From an uncultured Actinomycetes bacterium (GTDB taxonomy: Bacteria > Actinomycetota > Actinomycetes > Mycobacteriales > Nakamurellaceae): a stretch of 64,000 nucleotides of DNA. The notes below the pieces were generated by a model. That model saw only the letters and a program-made list of their open reading frames with translations, made no database searches and had not been told where the DNA came from. This document shows positions 56,511 to 64,000 of the stretch, piece after piece; position 1 is the first letter of the stretch; each line of letters starts with the position of its first letter. The stretch is from contig CALANS010000209.1 in the NCBI GenBank assembly GCA_937926105.1, positions 124,001 through 188,000 on the forward strand. Direction: 5' to 3'. The position numbers were made by a program, and so were the translations under genes.

Positions 56511-57287
56511 ATGACCCGCTCGCTCCGTGCCCGGCCCACCGCCAGCCAACTGCGCGGGCAGTGGGAGCTGCGGTCGGCCGCGGCCGGGTGGGCGTTCCCG
56601 TCGGACTGGTACGTGCCGGCGGTGGATGCGGTCTGCGAGGCGCTGTGCGAGAGCCTGCGTGGCTCCGTGTCCGGCGTGTGGCCGGCGGCGGAGCGACTGG
56701 GCCACGAACGGGCCGGCGCGGGGGTGCCGCTGTCGGAGACGCTGCTGGACATCGATGCGGCCGTCGATCTGATCCCCGAACAGGGTGCGGTGCTGCGGCG
56801 GGCGGCCTCGCTGGGATGGGCGGACCGCGCAGCGGCCCCCACCGACGCCGTCGTCGACGCGCTGACCGGGCTGGCCAGCGCCGACTACCTCCGGGTCCGA
56901 CTGGGGGAGGTGTATCGCGCGGCTGAGGGTGAGGGGTTCTCAGCGGGGGCGATGCATGCCCTGGTGGTAGTCCGGTTGGGCCGGGCGGGCGCCGAGGGCC
57001 GGGCGACCGGCCGATGGGCGCAGAGCCTGCCGATGATCCTGGTCGGGGACGTGATGCGCACCGTGTTCGCGGGCGGTCAGTCCCTGGCCAGGATCGGGCC
57101 GCTGGTGGCCGTCGCGCTGGCCGGCCGTGCGCCCGTGCTGGGCCGGCAGGCGCGACTGCTCGCCGAACTCCTGGCCGCCCGGATCCGGGTGGACAACGAT
57201 CCCGACCTGCTTCCGCAGGTGTGGATCGAGAATCTGCCATCCAGCTGCGCCGCGGCGCACCGTCTGCTGGCCGACCTCGCACGCTGA
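56511..57287 (+). CDS. Degenerate GGDEF-like domain protein
   Basis: Protein of 258 residues of uncertain family. The middle, DALTGLASADYLRVRLGEVYR, closely matches the opening of GGDEF domains (DxLTGLxNRxxFxxxL), and later segments (ALVVVRLGRAG, GDVMRTVFAGGQSLARIGPLVAVAL) run parallel to the rest of the domain. However, the metal-binding Asp and the GGDEF loop are absent, so no diguanylate cyclase activity is expected. The N-terminal 100 residues are helical. GAAGGAG lies upstream of the ATG. It sits between the sigma-factor gene and purK. A signalling or binding role is possible. Confidence 0.6.
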   Translation: MTRSLRARPTASQLRGQWELRSAAAGWAFPSDWYVPAVDAVCEALCESLRGSVSGVWPAAERLGHERAGAGVPLSETLLDIDAAVDLIPEQGAVLRRAASLGWADRAAAPTDAVVDALTGLASADYLRVRLGEVYRAAEGEGFSAGAMHALVVVRLGRAGAEGRATGRWAQSLPMILVGDVMRTVFAGGQSLARIGPLVAVALAGRAPVLGRQARLLAELLAARIRVDNDPDLLPQVWIENLPSSCAAAHRLLADLAR

Positions 57288-57357
57288 ATCGCCGGGCGCC
57301 GACACCCGGTGCGGCGCCCACCCGTCACCGGCCGACGGTCGCCGGCGGTCGACCGGA

Positions 57358-57363
57358 TACTCT
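57358..57363 (+). promoter_or_regulatory. Putative -10 box of a leaderless purK transcript
   Basis: TACTCT fits TAnnnT and ends 8 bases before the GTG of purK; no Shine-Dalgarno sequence precedes that codon. Confidence 0.35.
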
Positions 57364-57371
57364 GATTCGTC

Positions 57372-58742
57372 GTGGATCCTCGAACCGGCCTCCCGGTTGT
57401 CGGCATGGTCGGTGGCGGCCAGCTGGCCCGCATGACGCACCAGGCCGCGATCGCATGGGGGCAATCCCTGGCCGTGCTGGCCGAATCGGCCGACGACGCC
57501 GCCGCGCAGGTGTGTGCCCAGGTCCGGCTGGGCGCTCCCGACGACCCGGCGGCGCTGCGCGCCTTTGCCGCCGGCTGCGACGTCGTGACCTTCGATCACG
57601 AGCACGTGCCCGGTGATCTGCTGCGCGAGCTGGTCGCCGACGGGGTCACGGTGTACCCGGGTCCGGACGCGTTGGCCCACGCGCAGGACAAGGCGTTGAT
57701 GCGGACCCGGCTGGCCGAGGCCGGGTTGCCGGTGCCCGCGTTCCGGATGGTGACGGGGGCTGCGGTGGCCGAGGCCGTCCCGGAGTTCGCGGCGTCGCAT
57801 GGCTGGCCGGTGGTGGTCAAGACGGCGCGCGGCGGCTACGACGGGCACGGCGTGTGGATCTTGGCCGAAGGCGCCGAGCCCCCGGCGTTTCCCCCGGACA
57901 CGACGCTTGTGGTCGAGGCGTTCGCGCCGTTGCACCGGGAGCTGGCGGCCGTGGTGGCGCGCTCGCCGTTCGGGCAGGCGGCCGCGTGGCCGGTGGTGCA
58001 GACGGTGCAGCGGGATGGGATCTGCGTGGAGGTCATTGCGCCGGCCCCGGATCTCCCGGCGGAGCGCGCCGAGGCCGCGCAGGACGTGGCGCTGCGCATC
58101 GCCGACCGGCTCGGCGTGGTGGGGGTGCTGGCCGTCGAGCTGTTCGAGGTGCCGGTCGGCCCGGCGGCGCCGGATGGGCTGATGATCAACGAGCTGGCAA
58201 TGCGGCCGCACAATTCGGGGCACTGGTCGATCGACGGGTCGGTGACGAGCCAGTTCGAGCAGCACCTGCGGGCGGTACTGGACTATCCGCTGGGGCGCAC
58301 CGACACATTGGCACCGGTGACGGTGATGGCCAATGTGCTCGGCGGACCCGCGGACGGCGGGGCGGCGGGGATGGGCCCGGGTGCGGGCATGGGTATGGGT
58401 ATGGACGAGCGGGTGCACCATCTGGCGGCCCGCTTTCCGGAGATCAAGGTGCACCTGTACGGCAAGGCTTTTCGTCCGGGCCGCAAGCTGGGGCATGTCA
58501 CGGTACTGGGCGACGACCTGCCTGCGCTGCGTCGCCGGGCCGGGCTGGCCGCGCAATGGTTGGGATCGGGAACCTGGGCCGATGGCTATGACATTCATGG
58601 CGGTGACGAGCCCGGCGGTGATCTTCACGGCGGTGACGGGCTGGCCGGCGGCGGGCCCGGTGCGGTGCGGCAGGCGGTGCTGCGGGCCGACGGCCTGACC
58701 GGCCGACATGCGGCCGGTGCCGCGGGAGGGGAACGGCGATGA
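57372..58742 (+). CDS. purK: N5-carboxyaminoimidazole ribonucleotide synthase PurK
   Basis: ATP-grasp enzyme of 456 residues that carboxylates AIR with bicarbonate in purine synthesis. Conserved parts: [70 protein letters not shown] (metal site), [18 protein letters not shown] and [11 protein letters not shown]. It is longer than typical PurK (about 370-400 residues) because of a Gly/Met-rich insert ([14 protein letters not shown]) and a Gly/Asp/His-rich tail ([16 protein letters not shown]). Its stop overlaps the purE start (ATGA), so the two successive enzymes are coupled. Confidence 0.95.
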   Translation: MDPRTGLPVVGMVGGGQLARMTHQAAIAWGQSLAVLAESADDAAAQVCAQVRLGAPDDPAALRAFAAGCDVVTFDHEHVPGDLLRELVADGVTVYPGPDALAHAQDKALMRTRLAEAGLPVPAFRMVTGAAVAEAVPEFAASHGWPVVVKTARGGYDGHGVWILAEGAEPPAFPPDTTLVVEAFAPLHRELAAVVARSPFGQAAAWPVVQTVQRDGICVEVIAPAPDLPAERAEAAQDVALRIADRLGVVGVLAVELFEVPVGPAAPDGLMINELAMRPHNSGHWSIDGSVTSQFEQHLRAVLDYPLGRTDTLAPVTVMANVLGGPADGGAAGMGPGAGMGMGMDERVHHLAARFPEIKVHLYGKAFRPGRKLGHVTVLGDDLPALRRRAGLAAQWLGSGTWADGYDIHGGDEPGGDLHGGDGLAGGGPGAVRQAVLRADGLTGRHAAGAAGGERR

Positions 58743-59314
58743 CGGGCATCGAGCGGCAGACCCCAACCAAGCCGGCGGTTCCGGAGGCGTCCGTGCCGGG
58801 CGCCCGAGCGCCGCGGGTGGGAGTGGTGATGGGCAGCGACTCGGACTGGCGGGTGATGAGCGCCGCCGCGGGCGTACTGGACGACTTCGAGGTGCCCTTC
58901 GAGGTGGGGGTCTACTCGGCGCACCGCACCCCGCAACGGATGTTGGACTACGCCGCCTCGGCCGCCGGCCGGGGTTTGCGGGTGATCATCGCGGGCGCCG
59001 GGGGGGCGGCGCACCTGCCGGGCATGATCGCCGCCGCCACGGTGTTGCCGGTGATCGGTGTGCCGGTCAAGCTGGCGGCGCTGGACGGGCTGGACTCGTT
59101 GCTGTCGATCGTGCAGATGCCCTCCGGTGTTCCGGTGGCCACCGTGTCGGTGGATGGTGCCGCCAACGCCGCCCTGCTGGCCGTGCGGATCCTGGCCTGC
59201 GCGCCGGATTCGGAGGGGCGGGAGTGGGCCGCCGAACTGGCCGCCTATCGCGACGACCTGCAGGCCTCCGTGCTCGCCAAGGATGCCGCGCTGCGCGCGC
59301 GGACCGACAGCTGA
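58739..59314 (+). CDS. purE: N5-carboxyaminoimidazole ribonucleotide mutase PurE
   Basis: Class I PurE of 191 residues, which moves the carboxylate of N5-CAIR to C4 to give CAIR. Signature regions: [15 protein letters not shown] (phosphate and substrate loop), [14 protein letters not shown] with the catalytic His, [17 protein letters not shown] and [30 protein letters not shown]. The first 25 residues are a non-conserved extension. It directly uses the product of PurK encoded just upstream. Confidence 0.97.
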   Translation: MTGIERQTPTKPAVPEASVPGARAPRVGVVMGSDSDWRVMSAAAGVLDDFEVPFEVGVYSAHRTPQRMLDYAASAAGRGLRVIIAGAGGAAHLPGMIAAATVLPVIGVPVKLAALDGLDSLLSIVQMPSGVPVATVSVDGAANAALLAVRILACAPDSEGREWAAELAAYRDDLQASVLAKDAALRARTDS

Positions 59315-59411
59315 CAGGTCGCCCTACGATGGGCAGCGATCCCGCGTCAGCCGGCGCTGGCACCGTCCGGCGCGTGGGCAGCGTGGTGGAATACCAGCGA
59401 GGAGCAAGGCC

Positions 59412-60563
59412 GTGCCCAGTGAACAGCAGTACAGCCTGACCGAAGACCAGCACGCGATCCGCGCCGCGATCCGCGAGATCGCCGAACGGGAGATCGCCCC
59501 GCATGCCGCCGATTGTGACGAGCACGAGCGCTACCCCATCGAGGCTCAGAAGGCGTTGACGGCGGCGGGTTTCCAGGCCGTGCACATCCCGGAGGCCTAC
59601 GGCGGCGCGGGCGCCGACGCGGTGACGACGGTGATCGTGATCGAGGAGGTCGCCCGGGTCTGTGCGTCCTCCTCGCTGATCCCGGCAGTCAACAAGCTCG
59701 GCTCGATGCCGATCCTGCTGTCGGCGTCCGAGGAGCTCAAGGCGCAGGTGTTGCCCTCGATCGCGGATGGCACCGCGATGATCTCCTATGCGCTGTCCGA
59801 GCGGGAGGCCGGTTCGGATGCGGCCTCGATGCGCACCCGCGCGATCGCCGATGGCGACGAATGGGTGCTCAACGGGAGCAAGTGCTGGATCACCAATGCC
59901 GGGGTGTCGAGCTGGTACACCGTCATGGCGGTGACCGACCCGGATCAGCGGGCGAACGGGATCAGCGCGTTCGTGGTGCACGCCGACGATCCCGGCTTCG
60001 TGGTGGGCGGCAAGGAGCGGAAGCTAGGCATCAAGGGTTCGCCCACCCGCGAGTTGCACTTCGAGAACTGCCGGATTCCCGGCGACCGGATCATCGGGGA
60101 GCCGGGCACCGGGTTCAAGACGGCATTGGCCACGCTGGATCACACCCGGCCCACCATCGGTGCGCAGGCCGTGGGTATCGCGCAGGGCGCGCTGGACGTG
60201 GCGATCGGATACGTCAAGGAGCGGGCGCAGTTTGGTAAGAAGCTGGCGGAGTTCCAGGCTCTGCAATTCATGATCGCGGACGCGGCCATGCAGATCGAGG
60301 CGGCGCGAACGCTGGTGTATCAGGCGGCGGCAGCGACCGAGCGGGGCGACGCCAACAAGGGTTTCCTGGCGTCGGCGGCCAAGTGCCTGGCCAGCGACGT
60401 GGCGATGAAGGTGACGGTGGACGCCGTCCAGCTGCTCGGCGGCTACGGCTACACCCGGGACTTCCCGGTGGAGCGCATGATGCGCGATGCCAAGATCACC
60501 CAGATCTACGAGGGCACCAACCAGGTACAGCGGCTGGTGATGGCCCGATCCCTGCTGCGCTGA
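59412..60563 (+). CDS. Acyl-CoA dehydrogenase
   Basis: FAD-dependent acyl-CoA dehydrogenase of 383 residues. It has the N-terminal helical domain (LTEDQHAIRAAIREIAEREIAP), the beta domain with ALSEREAGSDAASM and KCWITNAGVSSWYTVMAV, and the C-terminal QLLGGYGYTRDFPVERMMRDAKITQIYEGTNQ with the catalytic Glu in YEGTNQ. It is the counterpart of FadE25-type enzymes that follow purE in mycobacteria and resembles short or branched-chain acyl-CoA dehydrogenases. The GTG at 59412 has GAGGAG upstream. Confidence 0.95.
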   Translation: MPSEQQYSLTEDQHAIRAAIREIAEREIAPHAADCDEHERYPIEAQKALTAAGFQAVHIPEAYGGAGADAVTTVIVIEEVARVCASSSLIPAVNKLGSMPILLSASEELKAQVLPSIADGTAMISYALSEREAGSDAASMRTRAIADGDEWVLNGSKCWITNAGVSSWYTVMAVTDPDQRANGISAFVVHADDPGFVVGGKERKLGIKGSPTRELHFENCRIPGDRIIGEPGTGFKTALATLDHTRPTIGAQAVGIAQGALDVAIGYVKERAQFGKKLAEFQALQFMIADAAMQIEAARTLVYQAAAATERGDANKGFLASAAKCLASDVAMKVTVDAVQLLGGYGYTRDFPVERMMRDAKITQIYEGTNQVQRLVMARSLLR

Positions 60564-60624
60564 TCGCGCGTGTTGGCTTGATCGGCTGCGTCCAAGCGGA
60601 GTCGGCGACACGTCAGTCGCCCCC

Positions 60625-61770
60625 TCAGTTTTCGTCGGATTCGCGGGTAGGAGTTCCGACGCTCGGTGGCGGTGGCAGCGTGCCATACGCAGGATCGGCC
60701 AGTGCCTCATCGCAGTCGGCGATGGCCACCGCATCAGACAGGTGTCGGGCCGGACTTGCAGGTTCCGCGCGAGTGGTGGGGCTGGCGTCCGGCTGCGTTG
60801 CCGCAGCGGGTGACCGAGACGCGAGCTGACGCGTTCCACAATGCTTGAGCAGTGCCCGCATTACGGCAGCAACTCCGTGTTCACTGACGTGGCGCCGGTC
60901 GGGCTCGAAGTAGTCCTCGGGGGCTTGCGGTCCGGTGACGATCTCGTAGGCGGGGAAGTAGCTGACGTGATCCCGGGCCGAAACCACCTCACCGGCTGCC
61001 GCTCGGAGCACTGCCTTGCTGTAGGTCGTTGCGGTGAGCACGTGATCTGAGGTAGCCGTGGCCACTAGTGGCACCGGCGAGACGGTCAGCAGCAGCCTGA
61101 CTCCCGGGTTTATCTGGCGTAGCACGTCGAGGAATGCCAACAGGTCATCGCGGACCTCGGCCATGGTGAAATTGCGGAATCGGTGACGTCGGGGGTCGAA
61201 GGTGCCCGACACGGTTCCCGGACACGCAGGGTAGACAGCCCCGTCGGCAACCGATTCCCATGCTTCGGTGAGGCCGAGAGTGAACACAAACACCGTCGCC
61301 GAAATGAGTGCCTCGCGCACCGCCCGAAGGTGTTGATCCGTCAGAGCATCGAATTCGTCGTCTGAACGAGCGGGGAAGCGCAGTCCCGGTCGAAACGGAT
61401 CGACTACCCGGTCGTCAACTCGCCAGCGATCTTCGAGGGGCTGGAACCTGCCGAGCGCACGGTCAAGTAGCTGCCGCAGCTGGCGGGCGGTGTAGATGTT
61501 GCCGTAAGCGGCGGAGAAATTTCGGTAGCCGAGATTCTCGGGGAGATCGCAGAACGCGGGGTGCGGTTGCTCAGTGCGCAAGTACCGCAGGCCTGCGCTT
61601 TCGAGGAACGGGACCATGTTTGCGGCGAAGCAACTGCCTGCCGAGACGACCATGTCCTCCGGGAGAATAGTGGGTTCCGCCGCCTCAATGAGATCGGCGG
61701 CATCGAAGCCGCCGGAAACCCCCGAGGACCAGAACGCCCGGGCCGGCTGGCTGCGATATGGGTGAGTCAC
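60625..61770 (-). CDS. GSCFA-domain protein
   Basis: Protein of 381 residues with the defining GSCFA motif at residues 45-49 (SAGSCFAANMVPFL), followed by NIYTARQLRQLLDRALG, FVFTLGLTEAWESVADGAVYP and VSPVPL, all typical of this SGNH-like family. GSCFA proteins are linked to polysaccharide loci and are suspected acyl-ester enzymes, but none is well defined to my knowledge. The GTG at 61770 overlaps the upstream stop by 4 bp. The last 70 residues (Ala/Pro/Thr-rich) are probably disordered. It forms a two-gene unit with the following SGNH-like gene. Confidence 0.85.
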   Translation of the reverse strand: MTHPYRSQPARAFWSSGVSGGFDAADLIEAAEPTILPEDMVVSAGSCFAANMVPFLESAGLRYLRTEQPHPAFCDLPENLGYRNFSAAYGNIYTARQLRQLLDRALGRFQPLEDRWRVDDRVVDPFRPGLRFPARSDDEFDALTDQHLRAVREALISATVFVFTLGLTEAWESVADGAVYPACPGTVSGTFDPRRHRFRNFTMAEVRDDLLAFLDVLRQINPGVRLLLTVSPVPLVATATSDHVLTATTYSKAVLRAAAGEVVSARDHVSYFPAYEIVTGPQAPEDYFEPDRRHVSEHGVAAVMRALLKHCGTRQLASRSPAAATQPDASPTTRAEPASPARHLSDAVAIADCDEALADPAYGTLPPPPSVGTPTRESDEN

Positions 61771-62579
61771 TCCGCACCGGTCGCGGGTCGCGCCGGATGC
61801 GCCGGCTTCAGATCGAAATGCGCGGCGACGCGCTCCCACATCAGCGCGCCGAATGCGGTATTGCCGTGGCTGACGTCGGCATTGGCGAATTGCTGCCGCA
61901 GCGACCCGTCGTCGGCGACTGCCGGTGATGGTACCGGGAGGACTGGCACACGGTGGTCCTGAGCGACCCCCTCAAGGACCGCGAACGTGATGGCGTGCAA
62001 CGCGACGCGCAGCGATAGTCGGGTGATCTGCGCCGTGGCTGGTTCCCAGCCGTGCTTGCGCATGATCGAGGCCATTGGTGTGTTCAGGTTGAGGCCACGC
62101 CGGATCGACGACTCACTCTTGGGCGGGGGAGGCGCGAGCAGGACGCATTGTCGTCCGGCTAACCGCTCCAGGAGGCCAGCGAGTTCGGTGGCTTCGCGCT
62201 GCATCAGGAATCGCACCGCCTCGACCGGGATCACCTGATACTCCTCGGTGCGTGGGACGGCCGGATGGACCACGGTGAACGGTCGTTCGGTCTCGAACAG
62301 AAAGCGCCGGGTGGCGGCATTACCGCGGAACGAGATCGCCAGCGGGAGGGTTGGATCTGCCGCCAGGACGGAGTCCCAGTACAGATCGTCCACCACGTTG
62401 CCCTGGCCCCGTAGCACCGCGGCGGGCACCGTCGTTATGTTGGTAGCCAGCGCAAGGAACAGACATAAGCTGTGTGAATGGCCAGCCGCCAGCACCTTGG
62501 GGTCCTCGTGCCCATACCACTCTGGTGACGTCTTGGTGGTGCCACTGTCCAGCGGGAACGCGCTGGGCGGCTGGATCAT
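61767..62579 (-). CDS. SGNH-hydrolase-like partner of the GSCFA protein
   Basis: Protein of 270 residues without a clear named family. The pattern suggests a divergent SGNH fold: a small motif after the first strand (LAAGHSHSLCLFLAL, residues 31-45) where SGNH enzymes have GDS, an RGNAATRRF block that may supply the Gly-Asn element, and a late DVSHGNTAFGALMWERV resembling the catalytic Asp-x-x-His. CVLLAPPPPKSESSIRR lies between. AAGGAG is 6 bases ahead of the ATG. It is translated together with the GSCFA gene through a GTGA overlap. A function in acylating or deacylating surface sugars is inferred. Confidence 0.55.
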   Translation of the reverse strand: MIQPPSAFPLDSGTTKTSPEWYGHEDPKVLAAGHSHSLCLFLALATNITTVPAAVLRGQGNVVDDLYWDSVLAADPTLPLAISFRGNAATRRFLFETERPFTVVHPAVPRTEEYQVIPVEAVRFLMQREATELAGLLERLAGRQCVLLAPPPPKSESSIRRGLNLNTPMASIMRKHGWEPATAQITRLSLRVALHAITFAVLEGVAQDHRVPVLPVPSPAVADDGSLRQQFANADVSHGNTAFGALMWERVAAHFDLKPAHPARPATGAE

Positions 62580-62700
62580 GGGCACTCCTTCCGTGCCTGA
62601 AGCGTGAGAGCCCGCCCACGATACCGCGCCGCAACCGCCGGTAGCGGGCGGCAGACAGCAGGTGGCATGCACCGGTTGGCAGGCGACGGGCCTGACGTGC

Positions 62701-63471
62701 CTACTGGATGAGGGGCAGCCCGGTGACGCCGCGACCGACGGCGCCGGTGGCGTGCTCGGCCTGGGCGATCACCGCCAGTTCCGCATCGGCCAGCTCGGTC
62801 GCGCATTGCACCAGAGCGCCGTCGGCGGCCAGTGCGCCCAGCAGAGTCCGCGAGACCCCCTCGGGCAGGTCCCACGGCACCGTGCTGAGCAGAACCGGGC
62901 GGCCCGGCGTGCCATGGTCGAGCCGGGCGGCGGCGCCGTGGGCCGCGTCCGCCAACGCCGACGCCGTCACCGCCGTTCCTGCCGCGTCGATCGCCACCCA
63001 GCCGCCACCGGCATCGCCGGGTGGACCCGGCCGATCGGATTGGGGCAGCGTCGCCGTGGTGAAGTCCCGTTGGTGCGCGGCGATGTCGGTGGCCGGAGCG
63101 CCCAGCGGATGGCCGGACAGCACGAACACCTCGTCCGCGTCGGCGTCGCCGCCCGGATCCACAAACGCCACGGCGGCGTCGGGGGCCGCGTCGGTCACGG
63201 TCAGCCCCGCCCACCAACAGCCCAGCAGCACGGCAGCCAGCTGCCAGCCGGTCCGTGCCGACACCACCGCGATATCCCCGACCCCGAGCCCGAGTTCGTC
63301 GCGCATCAGGCCGGCTACCTTCGCGGTCCAGTTGGCCAGCGACCCGCCGGACAGCTCGGTGCGCGCACCGTCGGCGGTGTAACACACCAGCCGCGGCCGC
63401 CGCGGATCGTCAGCGATCGACTGGATGAGCGCCACCAATCCGGGGGCGGCAGCCCCCGCCGGCCCCGTCAC
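62701..63471 (-). CDS. TIGR03089 family protein
   Basis: Protein of 256 residues resembling the N-terminal part of AMP-forming acyl-CoA ligases but too short and without the P-loop or adenylation motifs: ELSGGSLANWTAKVAGLMRDELGLGVGDIAVV and WQLAAVLLGCWWAGLTV. This is the pattern of the actinobacterial TIGR03089 family, whose function is unknown and which usually lies beside a LytR/CpsA gene, as here and as Rv3268 in M. tuberculosis. The GTG at 63471 follows the upstream stop directly; a TTG at 63486 overlapping that gene is the alternative. Confidence 0.8.
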   Translation of the reverse strand: MTGPAGAAAPGLVALIQSIADDPRRPRLVCYTADGARTELSGGSLANWTAKVAGLMRDELGLGVGDIAVVSARTGWQLAAVLLGCWWAGLTVTDAAPDAAVAFVDPGGDADADEVFVLSGHPLGAPATDIAAHQRDFTTATLPQSDRPGPPGDAGGGWVAIDAAGTAVTASALADAAHGAAARLDHGTPGRPVLLSTVPWDLPEGVSRTLLGALAADGALVQCATELADAELAVIAQAEHATGAVGRGVTGLPLIQ

Positions 63472-63473
63472 CG

Positions 63474-64000
63474 CTAGTTCACGCAACCCGGATCGGCGGC
63501 GTTGATCGCGTTGCTGGGCAGTCCGGCACCGGTTCCGTTACCAGCGTCGCCCGCCCCGGTCGGCGCGGCACCGGCGTGCAGCGCGCCGCCGCCACCGTGC
63601 AGCCCGCTCGGCTTGGGCAGGTCGGTGCCCACCACCACCAGGATGTGCCCGGCCGACACCGCGTCGTCCTTCACCACGCTGCCGGTACCGATAACCTTCA
63701 GCACCTGCTGCGCAGCCGCCTTTGCACCCGCCGGGTACCGGACGGTCGTCTTCGCCTGCTGGTTGTTGGCCGTGGTGCCCGGATAGTCGGACAGCTGCCC
63801 GCGCTGGAACCCGGCATCCGCGACCTGCTGGCCGACCGCGGCCGCCATCCCGGAGATCTCGGTGCCGTTTTGCACGTCGACCGTCACCGACCCGGGGTCC
63901 ACGGACGTCGGCGCGGCGGGCGTGGTGGAACCGGACGTGCCGGAATCCCCGGCGATGTTGGCGAAGAACGTGCGGATCTCGGTTGGGTTCACGCCCAGCG
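63474..64000 (-). CDS. LytR/CpsA-type protein, C-terminal part
   Basis: The visible 175 codons run to the window edge and lack the start. They encode a LytR_C domain (VTVDVQNGTEISGMAAAVGQQVADAGFQRG ... TTVRYPAGAKAAAQQVLKVIG ... HILVVVGTDLP), found at the C-terminus of LytR-CpsA-Psr ligases that attach glycopolymers to peptidoglycan. The catalytic LCP domain would lie outside the window. The end is Gly/Ala-rich and finishes with a Cys (PGCVN). The adjacent TIGR03089 gene supports the LCP assignment. Confidence 0.77.
   Translation of the reverse strand, partial: LGVNPTEIRTFFANIAGDSGTSGSTTPAAPTSVDPGSVTVDVQNGTEISGMAAAVGQQVADAGFQRGQLSDYPGTTANNQQAKTTVRYPAGAKAAAQQVLKVIGTGSVVKDDAVSAGHILVVVGTDLPKPSGLHGGGGALHAGAAPTGAGDAGNGTGAGLPSNAINAADPGCVN

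Overview
The window comes from a high-GC actinobacterium. The evidence is GTG/TTG starts, GTGA/ATGA gene overlaps, probable leaderless promoters, and conserved neighbourhoods that match those I know from Mycobacterium and relatives: ligA-ACT-gatCAB, PH proteins-accD-GtrA-purK-purE-acyl-CoA dehydrogenase, and TIGR03089-LytR/CpsA. The genus cannot be named from the sequence alone.

Layout. 0-1.6 kb: end of an ABC importer (partial permease and lipoprotein binding protein). 1.8-11.2 kb: housekeeping genes (ligA, an ACT-domain protein, gatC-gatA-gatB), interrupted by a gene for a large secreted Ser/Thr/Pro-rich repeat protein. 11.3-13.3 kb: an SDR oxidoreductase and an AAA ATPase with a 19-bp tandem repeat in its promoter. 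13.4-18.7 kb: surface-sugar genes (two tandem Gmd-type dehydratases, an epimerase, a family 2 glycosyltransferase) and a membrane-anchored protein of unknown function. 18.8-26.6 kb: a four-gene MacB/FtsX-type exporter system with two ATPases and two very large permeases. 26.7-28.0 kb: a lipoprotein of the glucose/sorbosone dehydrogenase family.

28.1-44.7 kb is an accessory catabolic island of clearly lower GC content. Its first operon (28.6-38.5 kb) encodes a NitT/TauT-type ABC importer, a flavin monooxygenase, a ThDP-dependent enzyme, an aldehyde dehydrogenase, a maleate isomerase/arylmalonate decarboxylase-like protein, a nitrilase and a racemase-like protein without the usual cysteines. 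It is preceded by a promoter with two palindromes and a hairpin-rich leader. An IclR regulator follows, then a second set: CaiB-type CoA transferase, HxGTHxD cyclase-family hydrolase, MmgE/PrpD, dihydropyrimidinase-like hydrolase and, at the high-GC border, a CitE/HpcH-type lyase. Together these look like uptake and degradation of a nitrogen-containing, possibly aromatic or nitrile compound down to CoA thioesters. The substrate is not known.

45.8-52.4 kb returns to conserved genes: two PH-domain proteins, HMG-CoA lyase, a MaoC-like protein, an acyl-CoA carboxylase beta subunit and a two-component system. 52.5-57.3 kb holds GtrA, a single-chain transmembrane ECF sigma factor carrying its own zinc-finger anti-sigma domain, and a degenerate GGDEF-like protein. 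57.4-60.6 kb is purK-purE-acyl-CoA dehydrogenase. 60.6-64 kb carries a GSCFA protein, an SGNH-like partner, a TIGR03089 protein and the C-terminal part of a LytR-type envelope protein. The most unusual items are the catabolic island with its regulatory region, the membrane-bound sigma factor, the secreted repeat protein and the GSCFA/SGNH pair.
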